Part shown: piece after piece, positions 1 to 10,932 of the stretch
Position numbering within the stretch: position 1 is the stretch's first letter
Layout of the letters: each line of letters begins with the position of its first letter
NCBI GenBank assembly: GCA_003550325.1
Contig: QKWP01000121.1
Coordinates: 413,864-477,863, forward strand
DNA: 64,000 nucleotides
Source: Gigaspora rosea
Taxonomy: Eukaryota; Glomeromycota; Glomeromycetes; Diversisporales; Gigasporaceae
Direction of reading: 5' to 3'
Position numbers and translations under genes: made by a program
The notes under the pieces: model-generated
The model's input: only the letters and a program-made list of their open reading frames with translations
The model's database searches: none
Told to the model about the DNA's origin: nothing

Positions 1-574
1 AATTTAATCCTTTTATTTAAAAACGCCAGTTGGCGTATATATTTTATCGATCGAATTTCAGATATTTAGATTCTATGGGTAGATATTTATAATGCTCAAG
101 TCAATTTAAACAGTATTGTTTTTCATTTGAATTGAACGAACTCTAACTTTTTTATAAAAAATTAAAATTTTAAAGATGTACGTATGGCTTTTTTTAAAAT
201 CGATTACCGCAGTTAATTAATAAATAATCCCTGAAAATCGCTTTTAAAATTTAAAGCAAACGACCCTTTTGTAAAACAATGGTGTGAGAATAATTAGATT
301 TAAAAAAAAAAGTCACTTAACTTTATTTAAATAATTTATAATTATTTTTTAGGATCGATCGACGTAATGTGTGGCGCAGTAATGCGCGATAAGTATAAAT
401 TTGAGTTAGTGTCAATCATCAGTAACGTGATTTATACGATTGACATTTTGCTACAATGTTATCGAAGTCTAACCAAATTAATTAAGATATCTTTTAGGGG
501 GACCTCTCCTACCTCACTTTTTAGCAATTACATTAAAATTAGATTTTGCAGGCAAATTTGCCTGCATGAAGTAT
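1..574. other. AT-rich intergenic, no gene seen
   Basis: No coding region I can support. An 80-codon open frame starting at 367 runs into the foldback repeat that follows and has no recognisable domain, so I regard it as chance. Confidence 0.5.
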
Positions 575-1240
575 TAAGAGATACTAAGCAAATCGAAAAA
601 ATGCTATAAGTAACATTGTTCAGGAGACAAAATTACATATATTTTGAACTTTTCAAATAATTTGAATAACATTTTATTATTACACTTTTACAATTTACGT
701 TTAGGCGAAAAAAATTAAAAAAATTAAAATTTTTTTAACTTAATCGTAAATTATAAAAGTGTATTAATAAAATTTTAACCAAATTATCTCAAAATTTCAG
801 AGTATATGTAATTTTGTATCCCGAACAAGTTTACTTAGATAATTTTTATCGATTTACTTTAGATAATTTTAACTTTAATATGTAGCTACGATATATGATT
901 ATTTTAAAAAAAATTTAAAAAAATTTTTTTAAAATAATCGTATATCGTAGCTACATATAAAAGTTAAAATTAAGTAAACTTGTTCGAGATACAAAATTAC
1001 ATATACTCTGAAATTTTGAGATAATTTGGTTAAAATTTTATTAATACACTTTTATAATTTACGATTAAGTTAAAAAAATTTTAATTTTTTTAATTTTTTT
1101 CGCCTAAACGTAAATTGTAAAAGTGTAATAATAAAATGTTATTCAAATTATTTGAAAATTTCAGGATATATGTAATTTTGTTTCCTGAACAATGTTAGTT
1201 ATAGCATTTTTTCGATTTGCTTAGTATAATTTTAACTTTT
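575..1240. repeat. Foldback element: palindrome made of two smaller palindromes
   Basis: The two halves are reverse complements around about 917 (an A/T-only centre). The outer ends read ACTAAGCAAATCGAAAAAAT on the left and its complement on the right. Each half is itself an inverted repeat (centres near 725 and 1085), so a unit of about 100 bp beginning TTGTTC(A/G)GGA occurs four times in alternating orientation. No coding capacity. The end motif (CTAAGCAAATCGA) is shared with the foldback at 6716-7036, so both belong to one family of non-autonomous elements. Confidence 0.85.
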
Positions 1241-2006
1241 ATATGTAGAAAATATAATCGACTATTAAAAAAAACAAATTTAAAAATTTTTACTTGTTAA
1301 AAAATAATAATTAATAGCTTTAAAAAATATTTATAATAATAAAATAACTAATTCAAAATATTATAATAATAATGTGATTATGTAGGGGTAGTTTTATATA
1401 GATAGTAAATAAAAAATTGTAATAGTGATTATAATGCAAATGTGCTTATATAGAGGTGAAAATTATAGTAAAAAGGTTGGTAAACTTACAAAAGTGATTA
1501 TATTGGTTTTGTGACTATATAGAGAGTGACTATATGGAGGTTTGACTGTATTGGCCAAAAGGTTATATTTAAAAGTAGATAAAAGCCTTCAATATTATAT
1601 TATCTAAAATGGATAAAATTAATAAATTTTAGATAGGTTGATTTCTACAACCAATTTTTTTACAAAAAAAAAACAGAAAACTCAAAACCTACTATGGTAG
1701 GCTATCTTAAATATAATCTATAATAGAAAACTTTAAAACGGAAAATAAATAGCAGTTACTTAATAGCAGAAATTATGAAAACAACTGTATTCTCAGAATA
1801 ATAAAAATTTTGGGGTTTGAAAAATTTTTTTTGAAAAAAAAAATCCTCTAGACCCCCAACTGCAGATCATAGGTGAAAAAAATTCAACAAATAAACAACA
1901 AAACAAACAAAAAACAAACAAATGTGTAAACGGCTGATTATAGAATTAGGAATCTTGTTAAAGTATGCAGAGATCAGTAACACAAAATAATTAACAAATA
2001 TCAATG
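1241..2006. other. AT-rich spacer with one transposon-end motif
   Basis: No gene seen. At about 1528-1553 the sequence ATGGAGGTTTGACTGTA matches the inner-to-outer end of the TA-flanked elements at 10933-12563 and 54485-54660, so an old related element ends here. I could not define its left end. Confidence 0.4.
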
Positions 2007-2809
2007 GATATAAATTGGTTTGAAAAATTGGATAAATATTAGATAATATTTATAAAATTAGCAGAAGAACAAGAAATTTTGATGAAAGAGTATAAATATA
2101 AGATTCTAAAAAAAGATAGAGAAATAGCAAAAATTATGGGGACAAACCCAAAAACAATCTGAATATTTAGAAGTATAATAGAACTATATAATTATTGTAA
2201 GTATCTGAGGATAAGAGACAAAGAAAACCCAAGCAAGAAAAAAAAAAATTAGTAACACTACAAAAAAGAAAAAGAAGGCCTTATCTAGCTCAGATATAGC
2301 AATTTTACTAGAACAAAAATATTGACAACCAGACTATAGCACTACAAAAGTACAAAGCAAACTAAATTCAAGAACTGAGAAAAAAGAAAAAGAAAAAGCA
2401 AGTACAAAAATATAACAGAAGATAGAAGAAGTGTTAAAAGGAAAGAAAAAAGTAAAACAAAAGATAGAACTCAAACTTTATAAAGTAGAAACAAGACTAA
2501 TAGAAAATAAAGAAATTTTAAAAAACAATGTAAGAACAGTAAAGAACAAAATATTGGCTATAGAAGAAGCAGTAAATAGTGCAGATGAGGAAAAGTTGGA
2601 AATTTTTACAATTTGGAATATACCAGCAGAAGTAAGCGTACCAAGAGTTACAAATAGCTACCACTTTGGCAAAATAAATGTTTTTTAATAGAAACTGCAA
2701 AGAAAGAATAAGGCTTTGGCATTTTCAATCAATTTCTAAAACAATCATAAAAAACAAGTACTTTCACAGACCTGAACAGTCTAGTTTGAAGAGAGCAAAA
2801 CATGTAAAG

Positions 2810-3746
2810 TAGAGATGGGCAAAATGCAGCATTTTAAAAAATTTCATGCAAATGTGGCATTCATGCAGCATGCAAGCATAATGCAACATGCATCTATACA
2901 AAAAAAATTTTTTTATTATTTAACATTTAATTTTTATGTTCGTTGAATATATTTTTTTAAAAAATTTTAATTTTTCTATCGAAAGTAAAAATCAAAAGTC
3001 AATTAATAAAAAGTTTTCCAATACTTATAAAAATTTTGTGGTAAGTGTATTTTGATTTGCTAAATAAGTTTACTTAAGCGGTTTTAATTGATTTGCTTGG
3101 TAAAATTATACTTATAAAAATTTTATGGTAAGTGTATTTTGACCTGCTGAATAAGTTTACTTAAGTGGTTTTAATCGATTTACTTAGTAAAATTTAGACA
3201 TTACTATGTAGTGACTTTTGTTGATTATTGGTGGCTTATTTCCAGATCAAAAACATTTTGAGTTTTTTTAAATATTATAAAATTTGATTGGTCAATAGTC
3301 CTATCACTAGGGAAGTCAGGACCTATGTAAACTAGTTGTAAACTCTAATCATGTAATGTACTGCACTTCCCTAATTAGTAAAATTTTGTTAATCATAAAA
3401 GTTTATAGAATTTTATCAATAAAATTCTATAAACTCTTATTATTCAAAAATTTTATTAATTAATTCTAACTTAATGCACTAAGTAAACATGTTTAGCGCC
3501 TAAAAATATATTAAATTAGCAGAATTGTTTTTATTTTACTTGACATTTGGAAAAAAGATGCTTAAATTTGAATTTTTTGATGGAGCACTAGCCTTAGATT
3601 AGTTTTATCTTAAGTGCACTTTATATATTATTTGTCAGATGAAATTTGTTATGGTCAAAATGCAGCATTTTAAAAAATTTCATACAGCATGCAGCATTCA
3701 TGCAAATGCATGCAGCCATGCAATCATGCGAAAGTGCTCATCTCTA
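2810..3746. mobile_element. hAT-like non-autonomous element with 8-bp target duplication
   Basis: The ends are TAGAGATGGGCA and TGCTCATCTCTA (inverted, one mismatch), typical of hAT termini. They are flanked by ATGTAAAG (2802-2809) and ATGTAGAG (3747-3754), a 7/8 match of the 8 bp that hAT elements duplicate. Subterminal AATGCAGCATTTTAAAAAAT occurs at both ends. No transposase frame. The interior holds other repeat pieces, including the tandem pair at 3023-3196 and a small hairpin with AGGGAAGT / ACTTCCCT ends near 3309-3374. Confidence 0.75.
3023..3212. repeat. Tandem pair, 87-bp period, from the CTACATAG foldback family
   Basis: Two direct copies begin at 3023 and 3110 with ACTTATAAAAATTTT and continue through TAAGTTTACTTAAG to TTTGCTTGG/TTTACTTAG, followed by ACTATGTAG. 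The motifs match one arm of the foldback at 6716-7036, so this is a rearranged arm of that family inside the hAT-like element. Confidence 0.65.
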
Positions 3747-4170
3747 ATGTAGAGTTATACCAGGTATCTTTGCAAAAAAATCCTAGAAAAAAGAGCAGTA
3801 TACAAAGCAGTAGTGAAGAATATTCCAAAGATAGAAGTGGAAATACTACTATTAAGGTAACTCAAAGTAGTAAAAGCAAAAACAGTATACATATCCTTTA
3901 ACATGAATTGAAATCAAAGAGGAACAGTCTTAATTTACTTTGAAACGAAAGAAGATTGAAAAGAAGCTATAGACAAACAAATTTTCTACTACAACACAAA
4001 TTTGGAATGGGTACGAACAGAAAAGGAAATGGAAATGGAAAAGGTAAAAAAAGAAAACTTGAAAGTCAATATTTACAGAGCAAAAGCAGTACAAGAAAAG
4101 AGGAGAAAAGAATATATGAAATATAAGAAGTACAAGTAGAAATAATAGCTTTTTAATGAAAACATGAATA

Positions 4171-7100
4171 CCGTATGTTGCTAAAAATAAGCTACCTTTT
4201 TTTGCTGATTTTTAACAAAAAAAACCGTGAGTACAGTAGCTTATTTTCGGGTTATTTACTATTTTAAGTAATTCAAAGCACAATAAAGGGGTAGCTTATT
4301 TTCGAATAAAAACTTTAACAAGTAAAGTAAATAAATAAATATGCTGTAGACAATAAATAAATTAGGTAGCTATGCATCGTATGATACAGCGCAGGACCAG
4401 TACGATCTTTATTTTGGTTTAAGAGGTACATTTCTCCATCAGGTGACACCAAATGAGAACAGTGAAAAAAATTTAAAAAATTTAAAAAATGTATTAGTGG
4501 GTAATGCAAAATGAAAAAGACAATTTAAATGATTTTGTTAAACATTCATACATTTTCTTGAACTTAGTCATTAAAGTGAACAAATTAAACTTTATATCGA
4601 TTTCGGTAAAGGTCATGTAAAGCTGATTTTTTCAGTTTGCATTATATGAATCTGAAAACATGGGTCGGTTGGTCAGAATTTTTTTTAAATCAACTATAAA
4701 TTAATAGAATAATGCTCACATTTAAGATTATACAAGGGTAATTTTTTCTTTTGCACAATAAAGAATTAAAATTTGGGTCAGCAATTATATTTTTTCTGTC
4801 AAAATTAAGGTCCCCATTACTGGATGAAAAGATCCGAAAAAAATAAATATCAAAAATTAAACAATTGGCATAATTGGGATTTAAAAAAATATTAAAAAAA
4901 TGGGTCAACAGGTAATGCAAAACACAAATTAATTTTGACTGGTCTAATCATACAAACATTAAAGTGAACTTTATATTTCACTTGAAACACAATCTTTAAA
5001 GTGAACTGAATTAAACTTCATACTCACCCCTTGTACTGTCATCGCAGTTATAGTGCCTAATTACCAAATAAGAGGCCTTTTATTGCCCGAATGGTCATGG
5101 AACCTACCTGTAATTACCAATAACTAAGCAAGCAATAATATATTGCTCTAGAAAAAAATGATAATCTTTTAGTAATTTGATTCCTATAATCAGACGTATT
5201 TAGAACATTAAACAGAAAATACTCGTGTCTAAGGTTGAGGTGACAAATTGAATATTTATTCTATAAAGTCCAATCTTGCATTTGACAAACTCTCCAAATT
5301 ACTATGGCTCCTGATAGTTTGTTCATCACGAAGAAATCTGCATACCAATAGTCACTTTAAAAGATACATTACATTGACATTTGCTTCACTGGAAAGCTTA
5401 TTTTACAGATGATTAGTTTACAGACGAGTTCATTTCATAATTAACCAATAACTCATATAACTTGATTCTATATTTAATTCTAATGATAATGACTAGAATT
5501 ACTTTGCAAAATGAGCAGTCAGTAAAACATATTATTAAACAACTTAACTGTAAATTGATCATATGTATAATATGTTTATTAGTGAAACAAATGAATGTGA
5601 TACCTTCAAGGTGATTGTAGGTAAGTTGACCAAGGCAGGAGAAAATAGTTACTAAGAAAAGACAAACCCAAGATCAAAAAAAAAAATCCAGAAAAATGTC
5701 ATGAACAATAAAGCAGTGCCGAAAATGCCAAATTCCAATAAAAAGAATTTAAAAATTTGAGTTTGTATTGTATTATTTTTGAAATTAATAACATTTAATA
5801 TCATAATGATAAATTTACATGTGATCATACTGGTATATAGTCATAATGATCATCAAATATAGTCTAGCATAATGATCAACATAATACATTTCATGTAACT
5901 GGTAAGTAATTAAATCGTGAAATTTCACATCAATTGAAATAATTGTTACAACGTACACATATACATTCGTATATTCATGTATGTTTTTTATGCATATAGA
6001 AATATGTAAATACCATCATTAATACTATATACCTTTGAAGCAAACAAATGGAAATCACAATTCTCACCATAAGGCTCTCTCGCATAAGACTTACCAGAAA
6101 ACTCCTTTATACTCACATTACACATGCACATGATCATACTAGCACAATGAATCCTTTTCGTGCAAACAAATTGTTATATGTACATATTGTAAAAAAAAAA
6201 AAAAAAAAGGAAAAAAATTCAACCTCGTAATACCATTGAACCCATCACTCAACTAATGAAAATCATATCCTATAATCAAAGAGATATGTAAACCAGAATA
6301 TTTTAATATTTAAAATTTATCAATTGTAAATTTAATTTTCCTTCGTACGCTACATAGGTACATACTAACAACACTTTTCAAATAACAATCAACAGAAAAC
6401 GACGTAACTATTTCATTATAATGATATATCTAATCCAATTTCACCATTTGAAATTAAAAAATTAACTTCTTTCCAATAACAGATAAATGATAATCATAAC
6501 TTTTAACGTAAAAGGATTTTGAAGAAATCAGTATAGGCAATATAGATAAAGTTGAATACAACTATCTCTCTACACAGTTCATGTTATACATAAAACGTGA
6601 TCGTACCGGTATATGCTGTAAACGATAAATAAATATGTTATAAACAATAAATAAATATGCAAAAAAAAATCGTGGGTAACTTATAAAGCGATTTTTGGTT
6701 AATTAATTATAATTACTACATAGTAAAGTCTAAATTTTACTAAGCAAATCGATTAAAGTCGCATAAGTAATCTTGTTCAGCAGATCAAAATACGCATATT
6801 TTGAAATTTTCATATAAATCAGAGAACTTTTTATTATTTGACTTTTAATTTTTACGTTCAACGGTTTTTTTTGTAAAAAAAACTGTTGAATGTAAAAATT
6901 AAAAGTCAAATAATTAAAAGTTCTCCAATTTATATAAAATTTTATTTTTAGGGGTATACGTATTTTGATCTGCTAAACAAGGTTACTTATGCGACTTTAA
7001 TCGATTTGCTTAGTAAAATTTAGACTTACTATGTAGCAACGTTCATCAATTGTAGGAGTAGCTTATTTTCAGAACTAAAAAATTTTGTTAATTATCTTTT

Positions 7101-7208
7101 GGTGCGACAAAGGGGTAGCTTATTTTCAGGTTAAAGGCGTTTTAACATTTTTGGATCAAAACTGGGGTAGCTTATTTTAGAAGGTAACTTATTTTCGGCA
7201 ATATAAGG
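4171..7208. mobile_element. Putative 3-kb TIR element with TA duplication and repeated subterminal motif
   Basis: Ends: CCGTATGTTGCTAAAAATAA on the left; the right end read inward is CCTTATATTGCCGAAAATAA, each followed by G(C/T)TACC. TA flanks both sides (4169-4170, 7209-7210). The motif GGTAGCTTATTTT or its near copies occurs several times just inside each end (about 4180-4300 and 7045-7190). The interior is non-coding; about 4400-4540 and 4830-4970 share a GGGTAATGCAAAA / CATTAAAGTGAAC block. The foldback at 6716-7036 is inserted near the right end. Superfamily not assigned; pairing of the two ends as one element is inference. Confidence 0.5.
6716..7036. repeat. Foldback element, about 320 bp
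   Basis: Long inverted repeat centred near 6877. The outer ends are CTACATAGTAAAGTCTAAAT and the near-complement ending ACTATGTAG. Both arms contain CTAAGCAAATCGATTAAAGT and CAGATCAAAATACG. No coding content. Same family as 575-1240. Confidence 0.85.
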
Positions 7209-7210
7209 TA

Positions 7211-8944
7211 AGTCGCAAAATAGTCACACAATGGTAAACAATAAAAATGAGATCAATAACAAAAATAATTTGAAACCTAGCAAGAGAAGAAGTTTGAAAT
7301 CAGAGGAAGTTAACAAAAGCATAAATGTTAAGAAGAAGAAAAACATGAAAATTAAGCTAATGTTAAACCAAATACTAAACTGGCTAAATAAAATTGAAAG
7401 CCAATTCCTATACCATGTATTGAACAGAGAAAGAGAAGCCTCATAGTGCTTTTAAAAGTTGCCACAGATGTCAATAATAAGAATTGTGAGACAAGGGTTT
7501 CACAGGTTTAAACAATGAGCCAAAATCAGAAAGGACAGTATAGTACAATAGGAATTGAGGTACTGAATATCATCAGCAAATTTTATATATAGATATATAT
7601 CGATTACTGGTATTAGATATGGCTTGTGCCATAATTATATCAGAAAATAGAGTAATTATAGGTAGGTGTAAAAAAGATTTTTGGTCTTCTTTGTTAGTTT
7701 TTTTAATAGTGTCTGGTAAAAATTTATTTAAATCAAAAGTGGTTCAGTAGTTTCAAAAAATTTTTAAGATCTACTTCTAGTTGATAGAGTATTAAAATTG
7801 TAAAACTTGCAGGTAGGCTAGTATATCAGAACAGAGGGGTATATAAACTAGTAGCACTATTGTCTTTGCTAAAAAGAAATAAGTAGGCTAAAGCCAAGAG
7901 GAGTAGATGGGCATTTCTCAAAAAGAGTAAAAAGAAGTACAGTATTAAAATTATAGCTAGATTCTTTAACAATAGAAAATCCTAAGTTTGAATTATAAAG
8001 GTTACCAGTATAGAGTTCGATTTCGGCATCAAGATATGGGTTGAATGTAGCACAGTGCAAGACAGCAAAAACCATTCAATTTTTATATATACTGGTAAAA
8101 TATAAAAATTGTTATAACTTAAGAACAAATAATTTTAATGAAATTCTGGCCTTACAGATTTGTTACTATTTGTCTAAGCTACAATTCTGTTAAAACAGAA
8201 TTTTTATTTATTATAACTTTAAGAAGTTATAAGAGTTTAAATTTATATGTATTTGAAAATTTGGTGTTTACTATAAAAAAACAAGAATTTATATGTTTTT
8301 TAACCAAATAAAATTTTTCATATAAAATTAGCCAATCAAAATTAATTAAATAATTGTAAATTTGGTGCTTTATATAAAAAATTGGATGGTTTTTGATGTC
8401 CTGTACTGTATAATCTTCAAAATCAAGATGAAGTAAAGTAGTTCAATAAGTATAATGTTGGAGGATTGCAAAAGCAATTTTTTTTGGGTTTACAAGTTCT
8501 GTTTGATATTGGTGGCTAAAAATCATATTCTGAATACAAGTATGAATAGTAAAAGGGTCTCAAGTAGCAATCAGATAAGCAAAATTGCTGGTAGTTTGGG
8601 AACTATAGATATCAGTGTGGTAAGTACTAGAATACCAATGCCAAAATCTTCTAAAAGATGTTTGAGTGGAAGTTTGATCACTGGTTTAAGAAAAGATCAG
8701 TACTCTTGACAGAAAAGATCAGAAGTATAGAATTAGAGAGAGTAATATGAAAAAGCAGAGTTGTAATAATGTTTTACTAAATGGTTTTTAATATATCAAT
8801 TATATATATCATCAATATTAGTAGTTATATGCCTTATAACTCCTAGCTAATTCTCAAGACAATTAATTATTAACAATATCTTTTAGTAAATACAGTTACT
8901 AAAAATTTTGATAGCTGCTAAGAGTAAATTTTAAATAAGAGGAA
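7211..8944. other. Unassigned AT-rich region with short open frames
   Basis: Open frames at 7231-7446 (+, 71 codons, Lys/Asn-rich), 7869-8075 (-, 68 codons) and 8455-8709 (+, 84 codons) have no domain I recognise and lack supporting splice or codon signals. The base composition (stretches of normal GC among AT-rich flanks) suggests decayed mobile-element sequence. Confidence 0.3.
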
Positions 8945-9190
8945 AGTAAATGGGTTTTCAAATAAATTGTAGCAGTAAAATAGATAGAATCCTTGGGTAT
9001 AAAAGTATTCTAGAATGAATAGTAGCAACAAAGGTTATGATTTTTAAATAAATAATAGCAGTTAAAATAGGTAAAGTTCATGGGCATAGAGTTTCCCAAG
9101 ACGAATGGCAGCTGCAAAAGTTATATAGAGTCCTTGGGTATAAAATTCTTCTAGAATAAACAATAGTAGCAATAAGTTATAAAGGCAGTA
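8945..9190. repeat. Three imperfect tandem copies, about 80-bp period
   Basis: Blocks beginning AAATAAAT(T/A)GTAGCAGT-like sequence and containing TCCTTGGGTATAAAA (or TTCATGGGCATAGAG) and CTAGAATGAATAGTAGC recur three times. Divergent, non-coding. Confidence 0.55.
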
Positions 9191-9191
9191 T

Positions 9192-9460
9192 TGTACATTT
9201 TGGCTGTCCAAAGCCTTTTTGGCTGTTCATGTTCAAGATTGTCCAAATGTTTAAGATTGTCCAAAGCTTGTACAGGCTTTAATAATTAATAAATTTATTT
9301 AAAAAATATATAACTATATATTTTTTTAGGTACTGAACAAATTCTAGTTAAAATTAATATAGGTTATCTTAATAAAATTTTAAGTAATTTCACTTTATTA
9401 ATTGTTCAAAATTGTCCAAATCATTGTTCAAAGCTGTCCTGTGACAACACTGATAAAGGT
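9192..9460 (+). repeat. Dispersed repeat, inverted copy at 52130-52380
   Basis: Contains TGGCTGTCCAAAGCCTTTTT, TTGTCCAAA repeated, AGGTACTGAAC and TTGTTCAAAGCTGTCCTG. The same blocks appear in reverse complement at 52130-52380. Terminal TGTCCAAA-type motifs recur inversely at both ends, suggesting a small non-autonomous element. Confidence 0.6.
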
Positions 9461-10930
9461 TTTCAAATGTTTTTAATAATATCTAAATGTTTTAAATGTT
9501 TTTGCCAGAAATCACCAAATGTTACAGTAAAGAGGCCTTCTTTTACTCATTACTATAACAACAATATAGCTACAGCATCCTTTATTAGTTTATAGTGGTA
9601 TTCAAGAGGTAGGTATAATTTTTTTAGTCTGCAAAAAATTATACTCTTTTCTAAAGGCAGTTCGTGATAGAATTACAATAAAGAATTATTGATTTTACTA
9701 TTACTTGATAATAAACTTGGTGTTATTAAAATAAATAGTTTCTTTATTAATAATCTATGATAGGGCTATCCTTAGGTTTTTGTTCCTAAGAAATCCCAGT
9801 ACAAGATATATAATAAATATAAAAAGAAGTGAGTGTTTTGGTCTACTTTGACTAAGAAAAATTTTGTGTCTTTAAATACATTTTAGAATAAATATTATAA
9901 GTGGTAATTTACAATAATAAACATTACAATCATCTGAGCAACATAAGTGGTATAAGCACTAAAAGCGATATAAGCATTATAAGTAGTATAATTATTATAA
10001 GCGATATAGCAGTATAAGCATTATAAGCGATATAATTGTTATAAATGGTATAAACTATTCTAAATATCCAATTTCTCAAGATAATAATATAGAATATTAA
10101 ATACAAAATAAAGTAAAATGATAATAAAATAAAAATAAAATAATAAAATAATAAAATAAAATAATAACTATTGTTTTATAACAGTACTTATTTTGAGGAT
10201 ACATATTTTCAAAAAAATATAGTATTTATAATCTTTTTTTTTTAAAACTTAAAATATTTATAGTAATTGAAAAATTTTTAATAATATTTAAAAATAAAAT
10301 TATATTATTGTAGTATTTAATTTTATATTATAAGAAAAAACTTAAGTTAATTTAAAAGCTAAAAATAGAAAAATTTAGAAAAAATTTTTAGCCAAAAAAT
10401 TATTTATTAATTTTTGGTGAATTTTATAAATATTAGTTTTAGTTTTTAATTCTTAATATAATATTATAATTTATATAAAGTATAATATCTTTTAGGAATT
10501 ATTATATTATTGCATCCTGCACTATAGTATATCTTTTGTTATAGAAATAAATAGCAATTATCAATTAGATAATTAATAATTTTTTTTTGCTTTATTTGTT
10601 GACTTTTTTTTAGGTTTTTTTTTTAGGTAATAGTTTATAGATTAATATTACAGTAGATAAAGCTAATATTGTTAGAGTTGTTATTAATAAAGTTGTCATT
10701 AATAGAATTATTATTAATAGAATTATTTGTTCGAAGAAAACTTACAGGTAGAGCAATAGTACATCTGATATCTGTGTATTAACAAATTCTGAATTCTGAT
10801 TGGCTAGATCAGGTATAACATAAAAAAACAATAAAAACAATAAAAAACAAATGGTTATTGGTTAGATTAGGTGTAATCTAAAAAACTTGTCCTTTAGACT
10901 TTAAATGGTTTCCATTTTTCTAGTTATAAA
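9461..10930. other. AT-rich spacer with low-complexity repeats
   Basis: No gene seen. About 9935-10055 is an imperfect tandem array built on AGCGATATAAGCATTATAA. 10100-10170 is an AATAAAATA array. The remainder is AT-rich sequence without features I can name. Confidence 0.45.
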
Positions 10931-10932
10931 TA

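Larger units (their letters stand above)
2007..4145 (+). pseudogene. A-rich coding relic, possibly LINE ORF1-like, split by a hAT-like insertion
   Basis: Purine-rich, lysine/glutamate-rich reading frames run from about 2007 to 2700 and resume at about 3755-4140, on either side of the insertion at 2810-3746. The longest clean piece (2431-2688) is charged and coiled-coil-like. The downstream piece contains IYFETKED, a TGA where tryptophan is plausible, then KEAIDKQIFYYNTNLEWV. This faintly resembles VVIFETTDDPDIKKHL in ORF1 of the LINE at 37459-42894, which is why I suggest a LINE ORF1 relic. Several TGA codons fall where tryptophan would fit. The family call is weak; that this is a decayed coding region is better supported. 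Confidence 0.4.

Noticed and set aside
367-609. 80-codon open frame on the plus strand
   Set aside because: Runs into the arm of a foldback element and has no domain, no supporting splice or promoter signal.
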